64,000 bases of DNA, taken from the NCBI RefSeq assembly GCF_000379125.1, contig NZ_KB900626.1:1870667-1934666 (forward strand), given 5' to 3'. The notes beneath the pieces were generated by a model that was not told where the DNA came from, made no database searches, and saw nothing but the letters and a program-made list of their open reading frames with translations. This DNA is from Methylosinus sp. LW4. Lineage in GTDB: Bacteria > Pseudomonadota > Alphaproteobacteria > Rhizobiales > Beijerinckiaceae. The position numbers were made by a program, and so were the translations under genes. Positions 41,585-51,888 of this stretch are shown piece after piece (positions within the stretch are counted from its first letter, which is position 1; every line of letters begins with the position of its first letter).

Positions 41585-44104
41585 CTATTTGTTCAGCTTC
41601 CCCTTCACCACTTTCGTCCCCGCCTTGCCCGCCATCGATCGCGGCGCGGGGCGCGACAGCGGCCGCGCTTCGCCGCCGCCGAAATTATGCGGCCCCATAT
41701 CGGCGTCGGTCGGCTTGCGGGCGCGCGTGCCGGAGATCGCGGGCGCCTCCCCTCCCCGCCCGCGCGGGCGCATCAGCGGATTGGCCTCGGCGAGAAGCTC
41801 GGCGCGTTGCAGGCGCGAAATCTCGTCGCGCAACCGCGCGGCCTCCTCGAAGGCGAGATCGGCGGCGGCCGCCTTCATGCGCTTCTCGAGATCGGCGAGC
41901 GTCGCCTGCATATTGTGCCCCGGCGCCAGTTCCGAGAGGCCGGCGTCCACGGTCACATGATCCTGCTCGGCGAGCGAGCCGAGAATATCGGCGATGTCGC
42001 GCTTTATGCTCGCGGGCGTGATGCCGTGCTCGGCGTTATAGGCCTGCTGCTTGGCGCGGCGGCGGTCGGTCTCGTCCATGGCGCGCTTCATCGAGCCGGT
42101 GATCGTATCCGCATAGAGGATCACGCGTCCGTCGACATTGCGCGCGGCGCGGCCGATCGTCTGCACCAGCGACGTCTCCGAGCGCAGGAATCCTTCCTTA
42201 TCGGCGTCGAGAATGGCGACGAAGCCGCATTCGGGAATGTCCAATCCCTCGCGCAGCAGATTGATGCCGACGAGCACGTCAAAGGCGCCGAGGCGCAGAT
42301 CGCGAATGATCTCGATGCGCTCGATCGTGTCTATGTCCGAATGCATGTAGCGCACGCGCACGCCATTCTCGTGCAGATATTCGGTCAAGTCCTCCGCCAT
42401 GCGCTTGGTCAGCACGGTGACGAGCGAGCGATAGCCGGCGTCGCTCACCGCCTTCACCTCGCCGAGAAGATCATCGACCTGCGAACGCGCCGGGCGTATC
42501 TCCACCGGCGGATCGATGAGGCCGGTCGGGCGAATGACCTGCTCGACGAAGACGCCGCCCGTGCGCTCCAGCTCCCAATCGCCCGGCGTCGCCGAGACAG
42601 CGACCGATTGCGGACGCATCGCGTCCCATTCCTCGAAACGCAAAGGACGATTGTCCATGCAGGATGGCAGGCGAAAGCCATATTCGGCGAGCGTCGCCTT
42701 GCGGCGAAAATCGCCCTTGTACATGGCGCCGATCTGCGGAATGCTCACATGGCTCTCGTCGGCGAAGACGATGGCGTTATCGGGCAGATATTCGAACAGA
42801 GTCGGCGGCGGCTCGCCGGGCTTGCGGCCGGTGAGATAGCGCGAGTAATTCTCGATGCCGGCGCAAGAGCCGGTCGCCTCCATCATCTCGAGATCGAAGC
42901 GCGTGCGCTGCTCCAATCGCTGTGCCTCGACGAGACGACCAGCATTGTTCAGCTCGCCGAGCCGTCCGCGCAATTCGTCCTTGATCGCCTTGATCGATTG
43001 CAGCAGCGTCGGGCGCGGCGTCACATAATGCGAATTGGCGTAGACCTTCACGAATTCCAGGTCTTGCGTCTTCTTCCCCGTCAGCGGATCGAACTCGCAG
43101 ATCGACTCCACCTCATCGCCGAAAAAGGAGATACGCCAGCCGCGATCTTCATAGTGGGCTGGGAAAATATCGACCGTATCGCCGCGCACGCGAAACGTGC
43201 CGCGCGTGAAATCGGAGCCGATGCGGCGATATTGCAGAGCGACGAGATCAGTGACGAGCTGGCGCTGCTCCAATTTCTCGCCCAGGCTGACGCCGAATGT
43301 CATCGCCGTATAGGTCTCGACAGAGCCTATGCCATAGATGCAGGAGACCGAAGCGACGATGATGACGTCGTCGCGTTCGAGCAGCGAGCGCGTGGCGGCA
43401 TGGCGCATGCGGTCGATCTGCTCGTTCACCGAGGATTCTTTCTCGATGTAGGTGTCGGTGCGCGGCACATAGGCTTCGGGCTGATAATAATCGTAATAGG
43501 ACACGAAATATTCGACGGCGTTATTGGGGAAAAAGCTCTTGAACTCGCCATAGAGCTGAGCGGCGAGCGTCTTATTGGGCGCCAGCACCAGCGCCGGCCG
43601 CTGCGTGCACGCGATCACCTGCGCCATCGTGTAGGTCTTGCCGGAGCCGGTGACGCCGAGCAGCACCTGATCGCGCTCATTCGCCTCTATGCCGGCGACC
43701 AGCTCCTCGATCGCCTGGGGCTGATCGCCGCGCGGCTCGTAATCGGAGACGAGATCGAATTTGACGCCGCCTTCGCTCTTCTGCGGCCGCTCCGGCCGAT
43801 GCGGCGTCCAAGGCTTCTTCTCGCGCAGATTGGGATCGCCGAGCTTCAGCAGTTGCTCGAGGCTCTCCATCGTCGCCGAAACGCCGCCCGCCCCGCCGAG
43901 ATCGAGCCTGTCGACAAGCTCGCCATCGACCGCGCCGGCGTCATAGGCCGCCTGCGGCGCCTCCTCGAAGCCAGCCTGCCGCTCGGCGAGGCCCGGATTG
44001 AGCAGCGCCTGCAAATGCGGCGCGATCGGCGACACCTCGGGCTTGGCGGCCTTGGCGCGCGTCGGCTTCGCGGGGTTTTTGGGCTTTTTCGGAGGAGAGG
44101 CCAT
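41585..44104 (-). CDS. uvrB: Excinuclease ABC subunit B
   Basis: UvrB is the damage-verifying helicase-like subunit of nucleotide excision repair. The 839-residue protein has Walker [12 protein letters not shown], the beta-hairpin region ([12 protein letters not shown]), the helicase motifs DESHVS and QTIGRAARN, and a C-terminal UVR domain ([25 protein letters not shown]). It carries about 90 extra N-terminal residues, as usual in alphaproteobacteria, and a basic C-terminal tail. I take the ATG at 44104; a GTG at 44170 overlapping the stop of the upstream ABC gene is a possible coupled start. Confidence 0.95.
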   Translation of the reverse strand: MASPPKKPKNPAKPTRAKAAKPEVSPIAPHLQALLNPGLAERQAGFEEAPQAAYDAGAVDGELVDRLDLGGAGGVSATMESLEQLLKLGDPNLREKKPWTPHRPERPQKSEGGVKFDLVSDYEPRGDQPQAIEELVAGIEANERDQVLLGVTGSGKTYTMAQVIACTQRPALVLAPNKTLAAQLYGEFKSFFPNNAVEYFVSYYDYYQPEAYVPRTDTYIEKESSVNEQIDRMRHAATRSLLERDDVIIVASVSCIYGIGSVETYTAMTFGVSLGEKLEQRQLVTDLVALQYRRIGSDFTRGTFRVRGDTVDIFPAHYEDRGWRISFFGDEVESICEFDPLTGKKTQDLEFVKVYANSHYVTPRPTLLQSIKAIKDELRGRLGELNNAGRLVEAQRLEQRTRFDLEMMEATGSCAGIENYSRYLTGRKPGEPPPTLFEYLPDNAIVFADESHVSIPQIGAMYKGDFRRKATLAEYGFRLPSCMDNRPLRFEEWDAMRPQSVAVSATPGDWELERTGGVFVEQVIRPTGLIDPPVEIRPARSQVDDLLGEVKAVSDAGYRSLVTVLTKRMAEDLTEYLHENGVRVRYMHSDIDTIERIEIIRDLRLGAFDVLVGINLLREGLDIPECGFVAILDADKEGFLRSETSLVQTIGRAARNVDGRVILYADTITGSMKRAMDETDRRRAKQQAYNAEHGITPASIKRDIADILGSLAEQDHVTVDAGLSELAPGHNMQATLADLEKRMKAAAADLAFEEAARLRDEISRLQRAELLAEANPLMRPRGRGGEAPAISGTRARKPTDADMGPHNFGGGEARPLSRPAPRSMAGKAGTKVVKGKLNK

Positions 44105-44166
44105 GGCCGCGAATATGGCCCCGGAATCGCGCTTTTGGAAGCGAAAAGCGATCCGCCGCGCCGGTC

Positions 44167-46077
44167 TCACGCCGGCTCCTCGGCCCCCACCCTTTCTTGC
44201 GCTCCGCCACGCCGCGCGCCCTCCTCATCGGCCTGCCGCTGGCGACGCCACATAGCGGCATAGGCGCCGTTCTTCTCCAGCAATTGCCGATGCGCGCCGC
44301 GCTCGACGATGCGGCCGCGATCGAGGAACAGAATTTCATCCGCATCAACGACGGTGGAAAGGCGATGCGCAATGACCAGCGTCGTGCGGCCGCGCGAGAC
44401 GCGCGCCAGCGCCTCTTGAATCTCATGCTCCGTGAAGCTGTCGAGCGCCGAGGTCGCCTCGTCGAGAATGAGCAGCGGCGGGCCTTTCAAAATCGTGCGC
44501 GCAATGGCGACGCGCTGCTTCTCGCCGCCCGAGAGCTTCAGCCCGCGCTCGCCGACCTGCGCCTCATAGCCGTCGGGAAGCGAGCGGATGAAGCTGTCGA
44601 TCTGCGCGAGACGCGCCGCCTCGCGCACCTCCTCCATGCTCGCGTCCCAGCGGCCATAGCGTATGTTGTAGGCGATGCTGTCGTTGAACAGCACCGTATC
44701 CTGCGGCACCATGCCGATGGCCTCGCGCAGCGAGCGTTGGGTGACGGCGGAAATATCCTGCCCATCGATGGTGATGCGTCCCGCCTGCGGCTCGTAGAAG
44801 CGGAACATCAGCCGCGAGATCGTCGATTTTCCCGCGCCCGAGGGGCCGACGATGGCGATGGTCGCGCCGGGCTCCGCAGTGAAGCTCACGCCCTGCAGGA
44901 TCGGCCGCTTGCTGTCATAGGCGAAGACGACATCGTCGAAGACGATGCGCCCTTCCCTCACCTCGAGGTCCTGCGCGCCGGGACGATCGGCGATCTCCGG
45001 CTGCTGCGACAGAATGGCGAACATTTTTTCTATGTCGACGATCGCCTGCCGCGTCTCGCGATAGAGCGTGCCCATGAAATTGAGCGGCTGATAGAGCTGG
45101 ATCATCATGGCGTTGACCAGCACGAAATCGCCGACGCTGTTGCGCCCGCTGCGCACGCCCTGCACGCAGAGGACCATCATGACGGCGAGGCCGATCGTGT
45201 AGATCACCGCCTGTCCGGCGTTGAGCAGAGCGAGCGAAATATAAGAGCGTATGCTGGCGTTCTCATAGATCGCCATGGATTTGTCATAGCGCTCCGCCTC
45301 GCGCCGTTCGGCGACGAAATATTTCACCGTCTCATAGTTCAGCAGGCTGTCGATCGCCTTCACATTGGCGTCGACGTCGCTCTCGTTCATCGAACGGCGA
45401 ATGGCGATGCGCCAATTGGTGGCGACGAGCGTGTAGCCGAGAAAAGCCGCGATCGTCGCCATGGCGACCAACGCATAATCCCAATCGAATTGCACGCTGA
45501 GCACACCGACGACGAGCGCGAACTCGACGATTGTCGGAACCGCCGTCGACATCACGAGCCGCGTCAGCGTCTCTATGCCGTCGCGACCGCGCTCCAGCAC
45601 GCGCGTCAAGCCGCCGGTCTTGCGGCCGATGTGAAAGCGCAACGACAATTGATGCATATGCACGAAGACGTGATTTGCGAGGCGCCGCACCGCATGCATG
45701 GCGACGGCCGCGAAAAGCGCGTCGCGCGCCTGCGTCAGCAGCGCATAGAGCGCCCGCAGCACGCCATAGAGAATGGTGAAGCCGACGGCGCCGCCGAGCA
45801 GCGTCGGGACCGCCGCATCGCCGGCGAGGCCGTCCGCCGCCCATTTGAAGGCGAAAGGAACCGCCATGTTCACCAATTTTCCGACGAGCAGCAGAGCGAG
45901 CGCGATCAGCACGCGTCGCTCGAGGTCGCGGCGGCCTTTCGGCCATATATAGGGCCAGAGGTTGCGAATGGTCGCGACGAGGGAATCGCGCTGAAGCGGT
46001 TGTTCCAGCGTCTCGGCCGCCCCATGTAATGAAACTTGCGCCGAAACCTGCTCTTCTTCTCCATCGACCTGTCGCAT
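44167..46077 (-). CDS. Atm1-type ABC exporter (fused permease and ATPase)
   Basis: The 636-residue half-transporter has six transmembrane helices (about 65-350) followed by an ATPase domain with Walker [10 protein letters not shown], signature [12 protein letters not shown], Walker [10 protein letters not shown] and H-loop VIAHRLS. The segment [17 protein letters not shown] is characteristic of Atm1/HMT1/ABCB7-like exporters, which move glutathione-linked compounds and are tied to heavy-metal or Fe-S handling. It lies immediately upstream of uvrB. The start at 46077 is the best of the available codons. Confidence 0.92.
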   Translation of the reverse strand: MRQVDGEEEQVSAQVSLHGAAETLEQPLQRDSLVATIRNLWPYIWPKGRRDLERRVLIALALLLVGKLVNMAVPFAFKWAADGLAGDAAVPTLLGGAVGFTILYGVLRALYALLTQARDALFAAVAMHAVRRLANHVFVHMHQLSLRFHIGRKTGGLTRVLERGRDGIETLTRLVMSTAVPTIVEFALVVGVLSVQFDWDYALVAMATIAAFLGYTLVATNWRIAIRRSMNESDVDANVKAIDSLLNYETVKYFVAERREAERYDKSMAIYENASIRSYISLALLNAGQAVIYTIGLAVMMVLCVQGVRSGRNSVGDFVLVNAMMIQLYQPLNFMGTLYRETRQAIVDIEKMFAILSQQPEIADRPGAQDLEVREGRIVFDDVVFAYDSKRPILQGVSFTAEPGATIAIVGPSGAGKSTISRLMFRFYEPQAGRITIDGQDISAVTQRSLREAIGMVPQDTVLFNDSIAYNIRYGRWDASMEEVREAARLAQIDSFIRSLPDGYEAQVGERGLKLSGGEKQRVAIARTILKGPPLLILDEATSALDSFTEHEIQEALARVSRGRTTLVIAHRLSTVVDADEILFLDRGRIVERGAHRQLLEKNGAYAAMWRRQRQADEEGARRGGAQERVGAEEPA

Positions 46078-46226
46078 CACCCTTTTCCAGTCCTTCCCGT
46101 GGAGGCGCCGCTATGACATCCGGCATTCATATAAGAGGTTTGGAGCGCGAACGCACGAATGCAACGGTCACGCTGCCGATCGGTGCCGGCCTTGACGCCG
46201 CGGCGTCGGCGAGCCATCAAGCAAAA

Positions 46227-46832
46227 ATGAACGACATTCGAAAAATCGAACGTGTCTGCGTCTATTGCGGCTCCTCCACCGGCGATGATCCTATCTACGT
46301 CCATGCTGCGGAAGCGCTGGGCGCGGCGCTGGCGCGCGAAGGCATGGATCTCGTCTTCGGCGGCGGCTCCTGCGGCCTGATGGGCGCCGTCGCGCGCGCC
46401 ACTCTGGCGCAGGGCGGCAAGGTCACTGGAATTATTCCGAGCTTTCTCGACGAGCGCGAGATCGCGCTCTCCTCCGTCACCGAGCTGGAGGTCGTGCCGG
46501 ACATGCATACGCGCAAGCGTCTGATGTTCGAGAAGTCCGACGCTTTCGTGGCGCTGCCGGGCGGCATAGGCACGCTCGAGGAGCTGACCGAGCAATTGAC
46601 CTGGATACAGCTCGGCCGCCACAGCAAGCCGCTCGTCATCGCCGACATCGGCGGCTTTTGGAAGCCGCTGCTCTCGCTCTTCGCGCATATGCACAACGCC
46701 GGCTTCATCCGCCCGGGATATGAGGTGCGCTATCTCGTCGCCGAGCGCATAGAGGATGTGATCCCCATGCTGCGCGCGACGCGCGTCGCCAAGAGCGAAG
46801 GCGACGAGGCGGCCATAGAGAAGCATTTTTGA
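46227..46832 (+). CDS. LOG-family protein (cytokinin riboside phosphoribohydrolase-like)
   Basis: The 201-residue protein has the LOG hallmarks: VCVYCGSSTGDDP at the start, FGGGSCGLMGAVA, and the PGGxGTxxE motif (LPGGIGTLEELTEQLTWIQLG). Relatives hydrolyse AMP or cytokinin nucleotides to base and ribose phosphate. The start at 46227 gives the usual family length. A longer form from the ATG at 46113 has a better ribosome-binding site (GGAGGCG) and would add 38 residues, so the start is unsettled. Confidence 0.88.
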   Translation: MNDIRKIERVCVYCGSSTGDDPIYVHAAEALGAALAREGMDLVFGGGSCGLMGAVARATLAQGGKVTGIIPSFLDEREIALSSVTELEVVPDMHTRKRLMFEKSDAFVALPGGIGTLEELTEQLTWIQLGRHSKPLVIADIGGFWKPLLSLFAHMHNAGFIRPGYEVRYLVAERIEDVIPMLRATRVAKSEGDEAAIEKHF

Positions 46833-46842
46833 AGGCGCGCGA

Positions 46843-48438
46843 CTAGACCGCGCCCGATCTGACCAGCTTATAGACGATGGCGTCGACCAGCGCCTCGAAA
46901 GACGCGTCGACGACATTGGGCGAGACGCCGACGGTGGACCATATCTCCCCCTTGGCGTCCGCGCATTCGACCAGCACGCGCGTCACCGCATCGGTGCCGC
47001 CCTGAAACACGCGCACGCGATAATCGACGAGCTTCACATCCTCGATGAAGGATTGATATTTGCCGAGATCCTTGCGCAACGCCACATCGAGCGCATTGAT
47101 CGGACCATTGCCCTCGGCCGCGGAAATGGTCGAGCGCCCGTCTATGCGCAGCTTGACGATCGCCTCGGCGCCCGCCTCCTCCGCGCCGATATTGGCGCCG
47201 AAGCGGCGATCGACGGCGACGCTATAGCGCTCAATGTCGAAATAATGCGGAACCTCGCCGAGCACGCGCTTGGCGAGCAGATAGAAGGATGCGTCGGCGC
47301 CCTCATACGCGTAGCCTTGCGCCTCCTTCTCCTTCACCTCCTCCAGCAGGCGCGTGAGCCGCGGGTCGTCCTTCGCGAGCGAAATTCCCAATCGCTCCAG
47401 CTCGGCGACGATATTGGATCTGCCGGCCTGATCCGACACTAGCACGCGGCGCTGATTGCCGACACTCTCCGGCGGCACATGCTCGTAAGTGCGCGGATCG
47501 GTCAGCACGGCGGAGGCGTGAATGCCGGCCTTGGTGGCGAAGGCGCTGGCGCCGACGTAAGGCGCGTGGCGATTGGGCGCGCGATTGAGCAATTCGTCGA
47601 GCGCATGGCTGGTGCGCGTCAAATGCGTCAGGCTCTCGCGCGTCACGCCGATCTCGAAACGATCCGAGAATTCACTCTTCAGCAGAAGATTTCCGATGAT
47701 CGTCGTCAGATTGGCGTTGCCGCAGCGCTCGCCGAGCCCATTGAGCGCGCCTTGAATCTGCCGCGCGCCGCCGCGCACCGCGGCCAGCGAGACGGCGACC
47801 GCCTGCCCCGTATCATCATGCGCATGTATGCCGAGCTTGGCGCCTGGAATGACGCGCGCGACCTCCGCCACGATGCGCTCCACCTCATTAGGCTGCGAGC
47901 CGCCATTCGTGTCGCAGAGCACGATCCATCTCGCGCCGGCCTCATGCGCGGCATTGGCGCAGGCCAGCGCATAATCGCGATTGTCCTTATAGCCGTCGAA
48001 GAAATGCTCGCAATCGACGAGCACTTCCTTGCCGCGCGCGACGGCGGCGGCGACAGATTGACGAATGCCGTCGAGATTATCCTCGAGCGTGGAGCGCAAC
48101 GCGACGCGCACCTGATAGTCCCAGGCCTTGGCGACGAAGGTCACGCAATCGCAATCGGCGTCCAGCAGAGCGGCGACGCCGGGATCGTTGGACGCCGAGC
48201 GACCCTGCCGGCGCGTCATGCCGAAAGCGGCGAAATGCGCCTTCAAGGGCGGGCGTTTCGCGAAAAACTCGGTGTCCAGCGGATTGGCGCCGGGATAGCC
48301 GCCCTCGATGTAATCGAGGCCGAGCTCGTCGAGCATTGCGGCGATCTGGCGCTTGTCGGCGAGCGAGAAATCGACGCCGGTCGTCTGCGCGCCATCGCGC
48401 AGCGTCGTGTCGAAGAGCGTCAGCCTCTCCCGTGTCAT
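46843..48438 (-). CDS. cimA: Citramalate synthase
   Basis: This enzyme condenses pyruvate and acetyl-CoA to citramalate, the threonine-independent route to 2-oxobutyrate for isoleucine. The 531-residue protein has the HMGL-like TIM barrel (LFDTTLRDGAQTTGVDFSLADK, GIHAHDDTGQAV) and the C-terminal LeuA allosteric domain. Length and the DTTLRDGAQ...GGYPGANP pattern fit CimA better than isopropylmalate synthase. It overlaps the upstream GNAT gene by four bases. Confidence 0.92.
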   Translation of the reverse strand: MTRERLTLFDTTLRDGAQTTGVDFSLADKRQIAAMLDELGLDYIEGGYPGANPLDTEFFAKRPPLKAHFAAFGMTRRQGRSASNDPGVAALLDADCDCVTFVAKAWDYQVRVALRSTLEDNLDGIRQSVAAAVARGKEVLVDCEHFFDGYKDNRDYALACANAAHEAGARWIVLCDTNGGSQPNEVERIVAEVARVIPGAKLGIHAHDDTGQAVAVSLAAVRGGARQIQGALNGLGERCGNANLTTIIGNLLLKSEFSDRFEIGVTRESLTHLTRTSHALDELLNRAPNRHAPYVGASAFATKAGIHASAVLTDPRTYEHVPPESVGNQRRVLVSDQAGRSNIVAELERLGISLAKDDPRLTRLLEEVKEKEAQGYAYEGADASFYLLAKRVLGEVPHYFDIERYSVAVDRRFGANIGAEEAGAEAIVKLRIDGRSTISAAEGNGPINALDVALRKDLGKYQSFIEDVKLVDYRVRVFQGGTDAVTRVLVECADAKGEIWSTVGVSPNVVDASFEALVDAIVYKLVRSGAV

Positions 48439-48938
48439 TGCGTTGCAGCCTTGCTCTCGAGTTGCTTCTTCATCGTGGTGTTGCCGAGCCATTCGCCGCG
48501 CAGCTCGCGCATGTTGCGCTGATAGGCGACATAGCCGCGCGCGGCGAAGAAATCGCGCGCAGCATCGGAAGCGTCGACGCTGATCTCGCGCGTTCCACGC
48601 GCGGCGGCGAGCTTTTCCATGGCGTCGGCGAGCGCCGAGCCGACGCCGCGCCGCGCCGCGCGCGGATGCACGTAGAGCATGTCGAAGAGACTATTGTCGC
48701 GCAGCGCGGCGAAGCCGGCGATCTCGCCGTCGAGCGAGGCGACAATGGTCAGCGCGCCGGCGAGCTTCTTGGCGAAAGCCTCTTCGTCATCGGCGGCGGC
48801 GGCCCAGGCGGCGAGCTGGTCCTCGCCGTAATCTTCGGCGGCGAGCGTCTCTATGCTCGCGCGAAACAATTGCGCGAGGCGCGGCGCATCGGTCGGCAGA
48901 AAGGGACGAAGCCCGGGAGCGGAAGCGGAGCGCGCCAT
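48435..48938 (-). CDS. GNAT-family N-acetyltransferase
   Basis: The 167-residue protein has a GNAT fold: LRPFLPTDAPRLAQLFRASI at the start, the acetyl-CoA-binding motif VHPRAARRGVGSALADAM in the middle, and the RDFFAARGYV strand-helix at the end. The start at 48938 gives a normal family length. It is translationally coupled to cimA downstream, but the acceptor is unknown. Confidence 0.88.
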   Translation of the reverse strand: MARSASAPGLRPFLPTDAPRLAQLFRASIETLAAEDYGEDQLAAWAAAADDEEAFAKKLAGALTIVASLDGEIAGFAALRDNSLFDMLYVHPRAARRGVGSALADAMEKLAAARGTREISVDASDAARDFFAARGYVAYQRNMRELRGEWLGNTTMKKQLESKAATQ

Positions 48939-48940
48939 GG

Positions 48941-49075
48941 CTAGATCAGCTCGAAAGCCACGAGCACATGCCATGCGGCGACGGCTGCGAGCGCGAGGAT
49001 GATGAGCTTGAACACGAGATAAGACGCCCAATGCCCCGGAAAGGGCAGAAATCTGCGCCAGTCGTTCTTAAGCAT
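48941..49075 (-). CDS. 44-residue single-helix membrane protein
   Basis: The product MLKNDWRRFLPFPGHW is followed by one hydrophobic helix (VFKLIILALAAVAAWHVLVAF). A GGAGA sequence lies 9 bases upstream of the ATG. It ends 2 bases before the start of the GNAT gene, so it is probably the first gene of a small operon with GNAT and cimA. The function is unknown. Confidence 0.55.
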   Translation of the reverse strand: MLKNDWRRFLPFPGHWASYLVFKLIILALAAVAAWHVLVAFELI

Positions 49076-49114
49076 GGGCGTGGTCTCCAAAAGGCGAAAT
49101 CTCAGCGCGAGATT

Positions 49115-49310
49115 CCTTCTCCCACTCGTGAGAGAAGGTGGCCTCGCAAAGCGAGGTCGGATGAGAGTCCGCGAACATATCCAACGATTCCCGCCGCCGC
49201 AGCGAGCCCTCATCCGACCCGGCCAAAAGCCCGTCGCTTGCGACGGGCGTCCTCTTGGACGCCCTATGGCCGGGCCACCTTCTCCCCCAGAGCGGGAGAA
49301 GGAGTCGCGC
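49115..49310. repeat. Compound palindromic repeat, copy 2
   Basis: It has the same layout as 41404-41572: CCTTCTCCC hairpin, GGTGGCCTCGC...GAGGTCGGATGAG, the reverse segment, a closing CTTCTCCC/GGGAGAAG hairpin and GGAGTCGCGCG. An extra insertion (AAAAGCCCGTCGCTTGCGAC region) lies in the right arm. Confidence 0.8.
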
Positions 49311-49399
49311 GTCTTGATTGTTGGAAATCGATCGGGATTCGTGAGCCGTCGTCATGGAGGTCTCACTCCGATCGAAACGCGCAATCGTCGCGCGCGCAT

Positions 49400-49555
49400 C
49401 CTTCTCCCATTTATGGGAGAAGGTGGCCTCGCAAAGCGAGGTCGGATGAGGGTCCGCGACGATATCCAACGATTCAAGTCGCTGCAGCGAGCCCTCATCC
49501 GACCCGACTTCGTCGGGCCACCTTCTCCCCCAAAGCGGGAGAAGGAGTCGCGCGC
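49400..49555. repeat. Compound palindromic repeat, copy 3
   Basis: This is a third, shorter copy in tandem with copy 2, separated by about 90 bases of unique sequence. The ends CCTTCTCCCATTTATGGG and GGAGTCGCGCG match the family. Confidence 0.8.
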
Positions 49556-49591
49556 TGAGATCGTTGGATAATGTTCGGGCGCAGTGAAGCC

Positions 49592-50956
49592 TCATCGCTT
49601 CACCTCCCATGTCGTCGTGCCGTCCTTATTGTCCTTCAGCGCAACGCCCATGGCCGCGAGCTTGTCGCGTATGCGGTCTGACTCGGACCAGTTTTTCGCT
49701 GCGCGAGCGGCGAGACGACTCGAAATCAATGCGGAAACCTGCTCCGCATCCACCGCCTGTTTCGTCTCGCCTTCGACCCATTGCCGATAGGCGCGAATAT
49801 CTATGCCGAAGAGCTTCAACGCCCCATCGAGCGCGGCGGCGTCCAGCTCGTGCAGAGACGCCAGAGCCAGCGGCGTGTTGAGATCGTCGGCGAGCGCATT
49901 CAAAACCTCGCCTGCTGCCGTGGGCCCAGCGGAGACCTCGCCGATCTGCGCGCTCCATTTGCGCAGGCTCGCCTCAGCCTCCTCGAGCGCCTTCACGGTG
50001 AAATCGATCGGCTGGCGATAATGCGTGCGCAGCATGGCGAGGCGCAGCACCTCGCCCGGCCATTTCCGCCCGCCGAAATTCTCCGTGTGCAGAAGCTCGT
50101 TTATCGTCACGAAATTCCCCAGGCTCTTGGACATTTTCTCGCCCTCGACCTGCAGGAATCCATTGTGCATCCAGTAATTCGCCATCGCCTCATGGCCGAA
50201 GGCGCAGCGCGTCTGGGCGATCTCGTTCTCGTGATGCGGGAAGACGAGATCGATGCCGCCGCCGTGAATGTCGAAAACCTCGCCCAAATGCTTCCACGAC
50301 ATGGCCGAGCATTCGAGATGCCAGCCGGGCCGACCGCGGCCCCAGGGCGAGTCCCAGCCGGGCTCGCTCTCCTTGGAGGGCTTCCACAGCACGAAATCCA
50401 TGTCGCCGCGCTTATAGGGCGCGACATCGACGCGGGCCCCGGCGATCATCTCGTCGAGCGGGCGGCGCGACAAGCGGCCATACTCCGGCATGGACGGCAC
50501 GTCGAACAGCACATGGCCGTCCGCCGCATAGGCGTGGCCGGCGGCGATCATCTTCTCTATGAGGGCGATCATCTCGGCGATATGCTCGGTCGCGCGCGGC
50601 TGCACGCTCGGCTCCAGGCAGCCGAGCGCCTTCACATCCTCTTGGAAGATTTTATTGGTGCCCTCGGTCAGCTCGCGGATGGTGATTCCGCGTTCGGCGG
50701 CGCGCGCGTTGATCTTGTCGTCGACGTCGGTGATGTTGCGGACGTAAGTGACATGATCGGCGCCATAGAGATGGCGCAGCAGGCGAAACAGCACGTCGAA
50801 GACGATGATCGGCCGCGCATTGCCGATATGGGCGTAGTCATAGACGGTGGGGCCGCAGACATACATGCGCACATTCGCCGGATCGAGAGGACGGAACTCC
50901 TCCTTGGCGCGCGTCAGCGTATTGTAGAGCTTCAGAACGGGAGCGTCGGACGACAT
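49592..50956 (-). CDS. cysS: Cysteinyl-tRNA synthetase
   Basis: The 454-residue class I synthetase charges tRNA(Cys). It has [15 protein letters not shown] (with the HIGH motif as HIGN and the zinc Cys), the zinc region [32 protein letters not shown] and the KMSKSLG loop. The start at 50956 has AGGGG 6 bases upstream; an in-frame extension to 51058 is unlikely. Confidence 0.96.
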   Translation of the reverse strand: MSSDAPVLKLYNTLTRAKEEFRPLDPANVRMYVCGPTVYDYAHIGNARPIIVFDVLFRLLRHLYGADHVTYVRNITDVDDKINARAAERGITIRELTEGTNKIFQEDVKALGCLEPSVQPRATEHIAEMIALIEKMIAAGHAYAADGHVLFDVPSMPEYGRLSRRPLDEMIAGARVDVAPYKRGDMDFVLWKPSKESEPGWDSPWGRGRPGWHLECSAMSWKHLGEVFDIHGGGIDLVFPHHENEIAQTRCAFGHEAMANYWMHNGFLQVEGEKMSKSLGNFVTINELLHTENFGGRKWPGEVLRLAMLRTHYRQPIDFTVKALEEAEASLRKWSAQIGEVSAGPTAAGEVLNALADDLNTPLALASLHELDAAALDGALKLFGIDIRAYRQWVEGETKQAVDAEQVSALISSRLAARAAKNWSESDRIRDKLAAMGVALKDNKDGTTTWEVKR

Positions 50957-51214
50957 GAATTTCCCCTCGGCCTGCCGGCCCGGGGCGTCATTGCGTGTCA
51001 TGAAGAGAGACGTGACGGCTCCGGCCAGCGATTGGGCTAGCTGATAATGATCCGACAAAGGATGCAGGAGTGGAGCGTGCTCGACATGGTTCTAACATGC
51101 GCGCTCCGCGGCCGTCCGTCAAGTCGCAGACTCGGCCCGTCCTTCGCCTCCGCTCCCCCCGGCCCGCCCCCTCGCCCGCTCTGCGCACGGCCGCGAGCGC
51201 GGGCTTGCCAGATA

Positions 51215-51251
51215 CATCGTTCCACGATATGAAATACATCGTAGAACGATG
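51215..51251. promoter_or_regulatory. Tandem ATCGTnnnACGAT operators
   Basis: Two small palindromes, ATCGTTCCACGAT (51216-51228) and ATCGTAGAACGAT (51238-51250), lie exactly 22 bases apart, two helical turns. Together they form a larger dyad with 14-base arms and one mismatch. They lie between cysS and a small secreted protein gene, about 250 bases from each start. The regulator is unknown. Confidence 0.6.
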
Positions 51252-51372
51252 CAATTGCGGACGCGCCCCGCGTCGGCGATCGCGCCCGTTCGCATCCCGA
51301 CGGCTCAACGCCGGCGGCCGCCCGTTATTCCCTCTCGAGGCGACCGATCCACGGAGAAAAGCGGGATGTGGC

Positions 51373-51414
51373 GCGCGCCGCCTTCGACTGCCCCGCAGGT
51401 CGAAGGCGGCGCGC
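51373..51414. other. Strong GC-rich stem-loop
   Basis: The 16-base arms GCGCGCCGCCTTCGAC and their exact complement flank a 10-base loop, in the region leading to the small secreted protein gene at 51497. It has no T-run and could be a leader hairpin or a repeat remnant. Confidence 0.5.
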
Positions 51415-51496
51415 TGAAACGACCGAAGAAGGCCCGGACGCCCTCGCGATCGGCGCGAGCGACGTATCGAGAGGCCCGCAATTGGAGGAAACGACA

Positions 51497-51766
51497 ATGA
51501 AAATCCGCTTCGTCTTCACCCTCGCCCTCATCACCGCCGCGGCCGGCGCCGGCCTCGCGCAGGCGACGCCGCGCCAGCTCGGCGATCTCGGCTTCTCGCC
51601 GCGCCCGATCGAAAAGGTGAGCTGCGACAATCGCGGCGACGACAAGCAGGCGCGCTGCATGGAGAGCTGCGACGAAGCCTGGATCAAGGCGACGCAGGCC
51701 TATAATGGCAATATCGACAAAGCCAAGGTCGACAAGAAGGCCTGCGAGGCCAAATGCGGCTGCTGA
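51497..51766 (+). CDS. Small secreted cysteine-rich protein
   Basis: The 89-residue product has a signal peptide (ending AGLAQA). The mature domain of about 67 residues has six cysteines (SCDN, RCMESC, ACEAKCGC), which could form three disulfides or bind metal. Its start has GGAGGAAA upstream. An intrinsic terminator follows at 51833. No family is recognised. Confidence 0.75.
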   Translation: MKIRFVFTLALITAAAGAGLAQATPRQLGDLGFSPRPIEKVSCDNRGDDKQARCMESCDEAWIKATQAYNGNIDKAKVDKKACEAKCGC

Positions 51767-51832
51767 ACCGCGCAGCCACGCCGCCTCGCGGCTAAGGCTT
51801 TCCTTGATCCCTTCGCCGGAATAAGTCACAAC

Positions 51833-51872
51833 AGCCCGCGCCGCGGCCCTACGCCGCGGCGCGGGCTTTTTT
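51833..51872 (+). terminator. Intrinsic terminator before hom
   Basis: AGCCCGCGCCGCGG pairs with CCGCGGCGCGGGCT across a short CCCTACG-type loop and is followed by six T residues. It lies 66 bases after the small secreted protein gene and just ahead of hom. Confidence 0.88.
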
Positions 51873-51888
51873 CTCGGAACAGGGTCAA

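Noticed and set aside
41369..44263. A 964-residue open frame antisense to uvrB
   Set aside because: It lies wholly opposite a clear uvrB gene and has the biased composition of an antisense frame in GC-rich DNA.
44197..46029. A 610-residue open frame antisense to the ABC exporter
   Set aside because: It is an antisense frame of a clear ABC exporter gene, with an excess of Arg, Ala, Asp and His.
49115..49555. Possible CRISPR array
   Set aside because: The repeats are long palindromic elements of unequal length with no regular spacers and no cas genes nearby.
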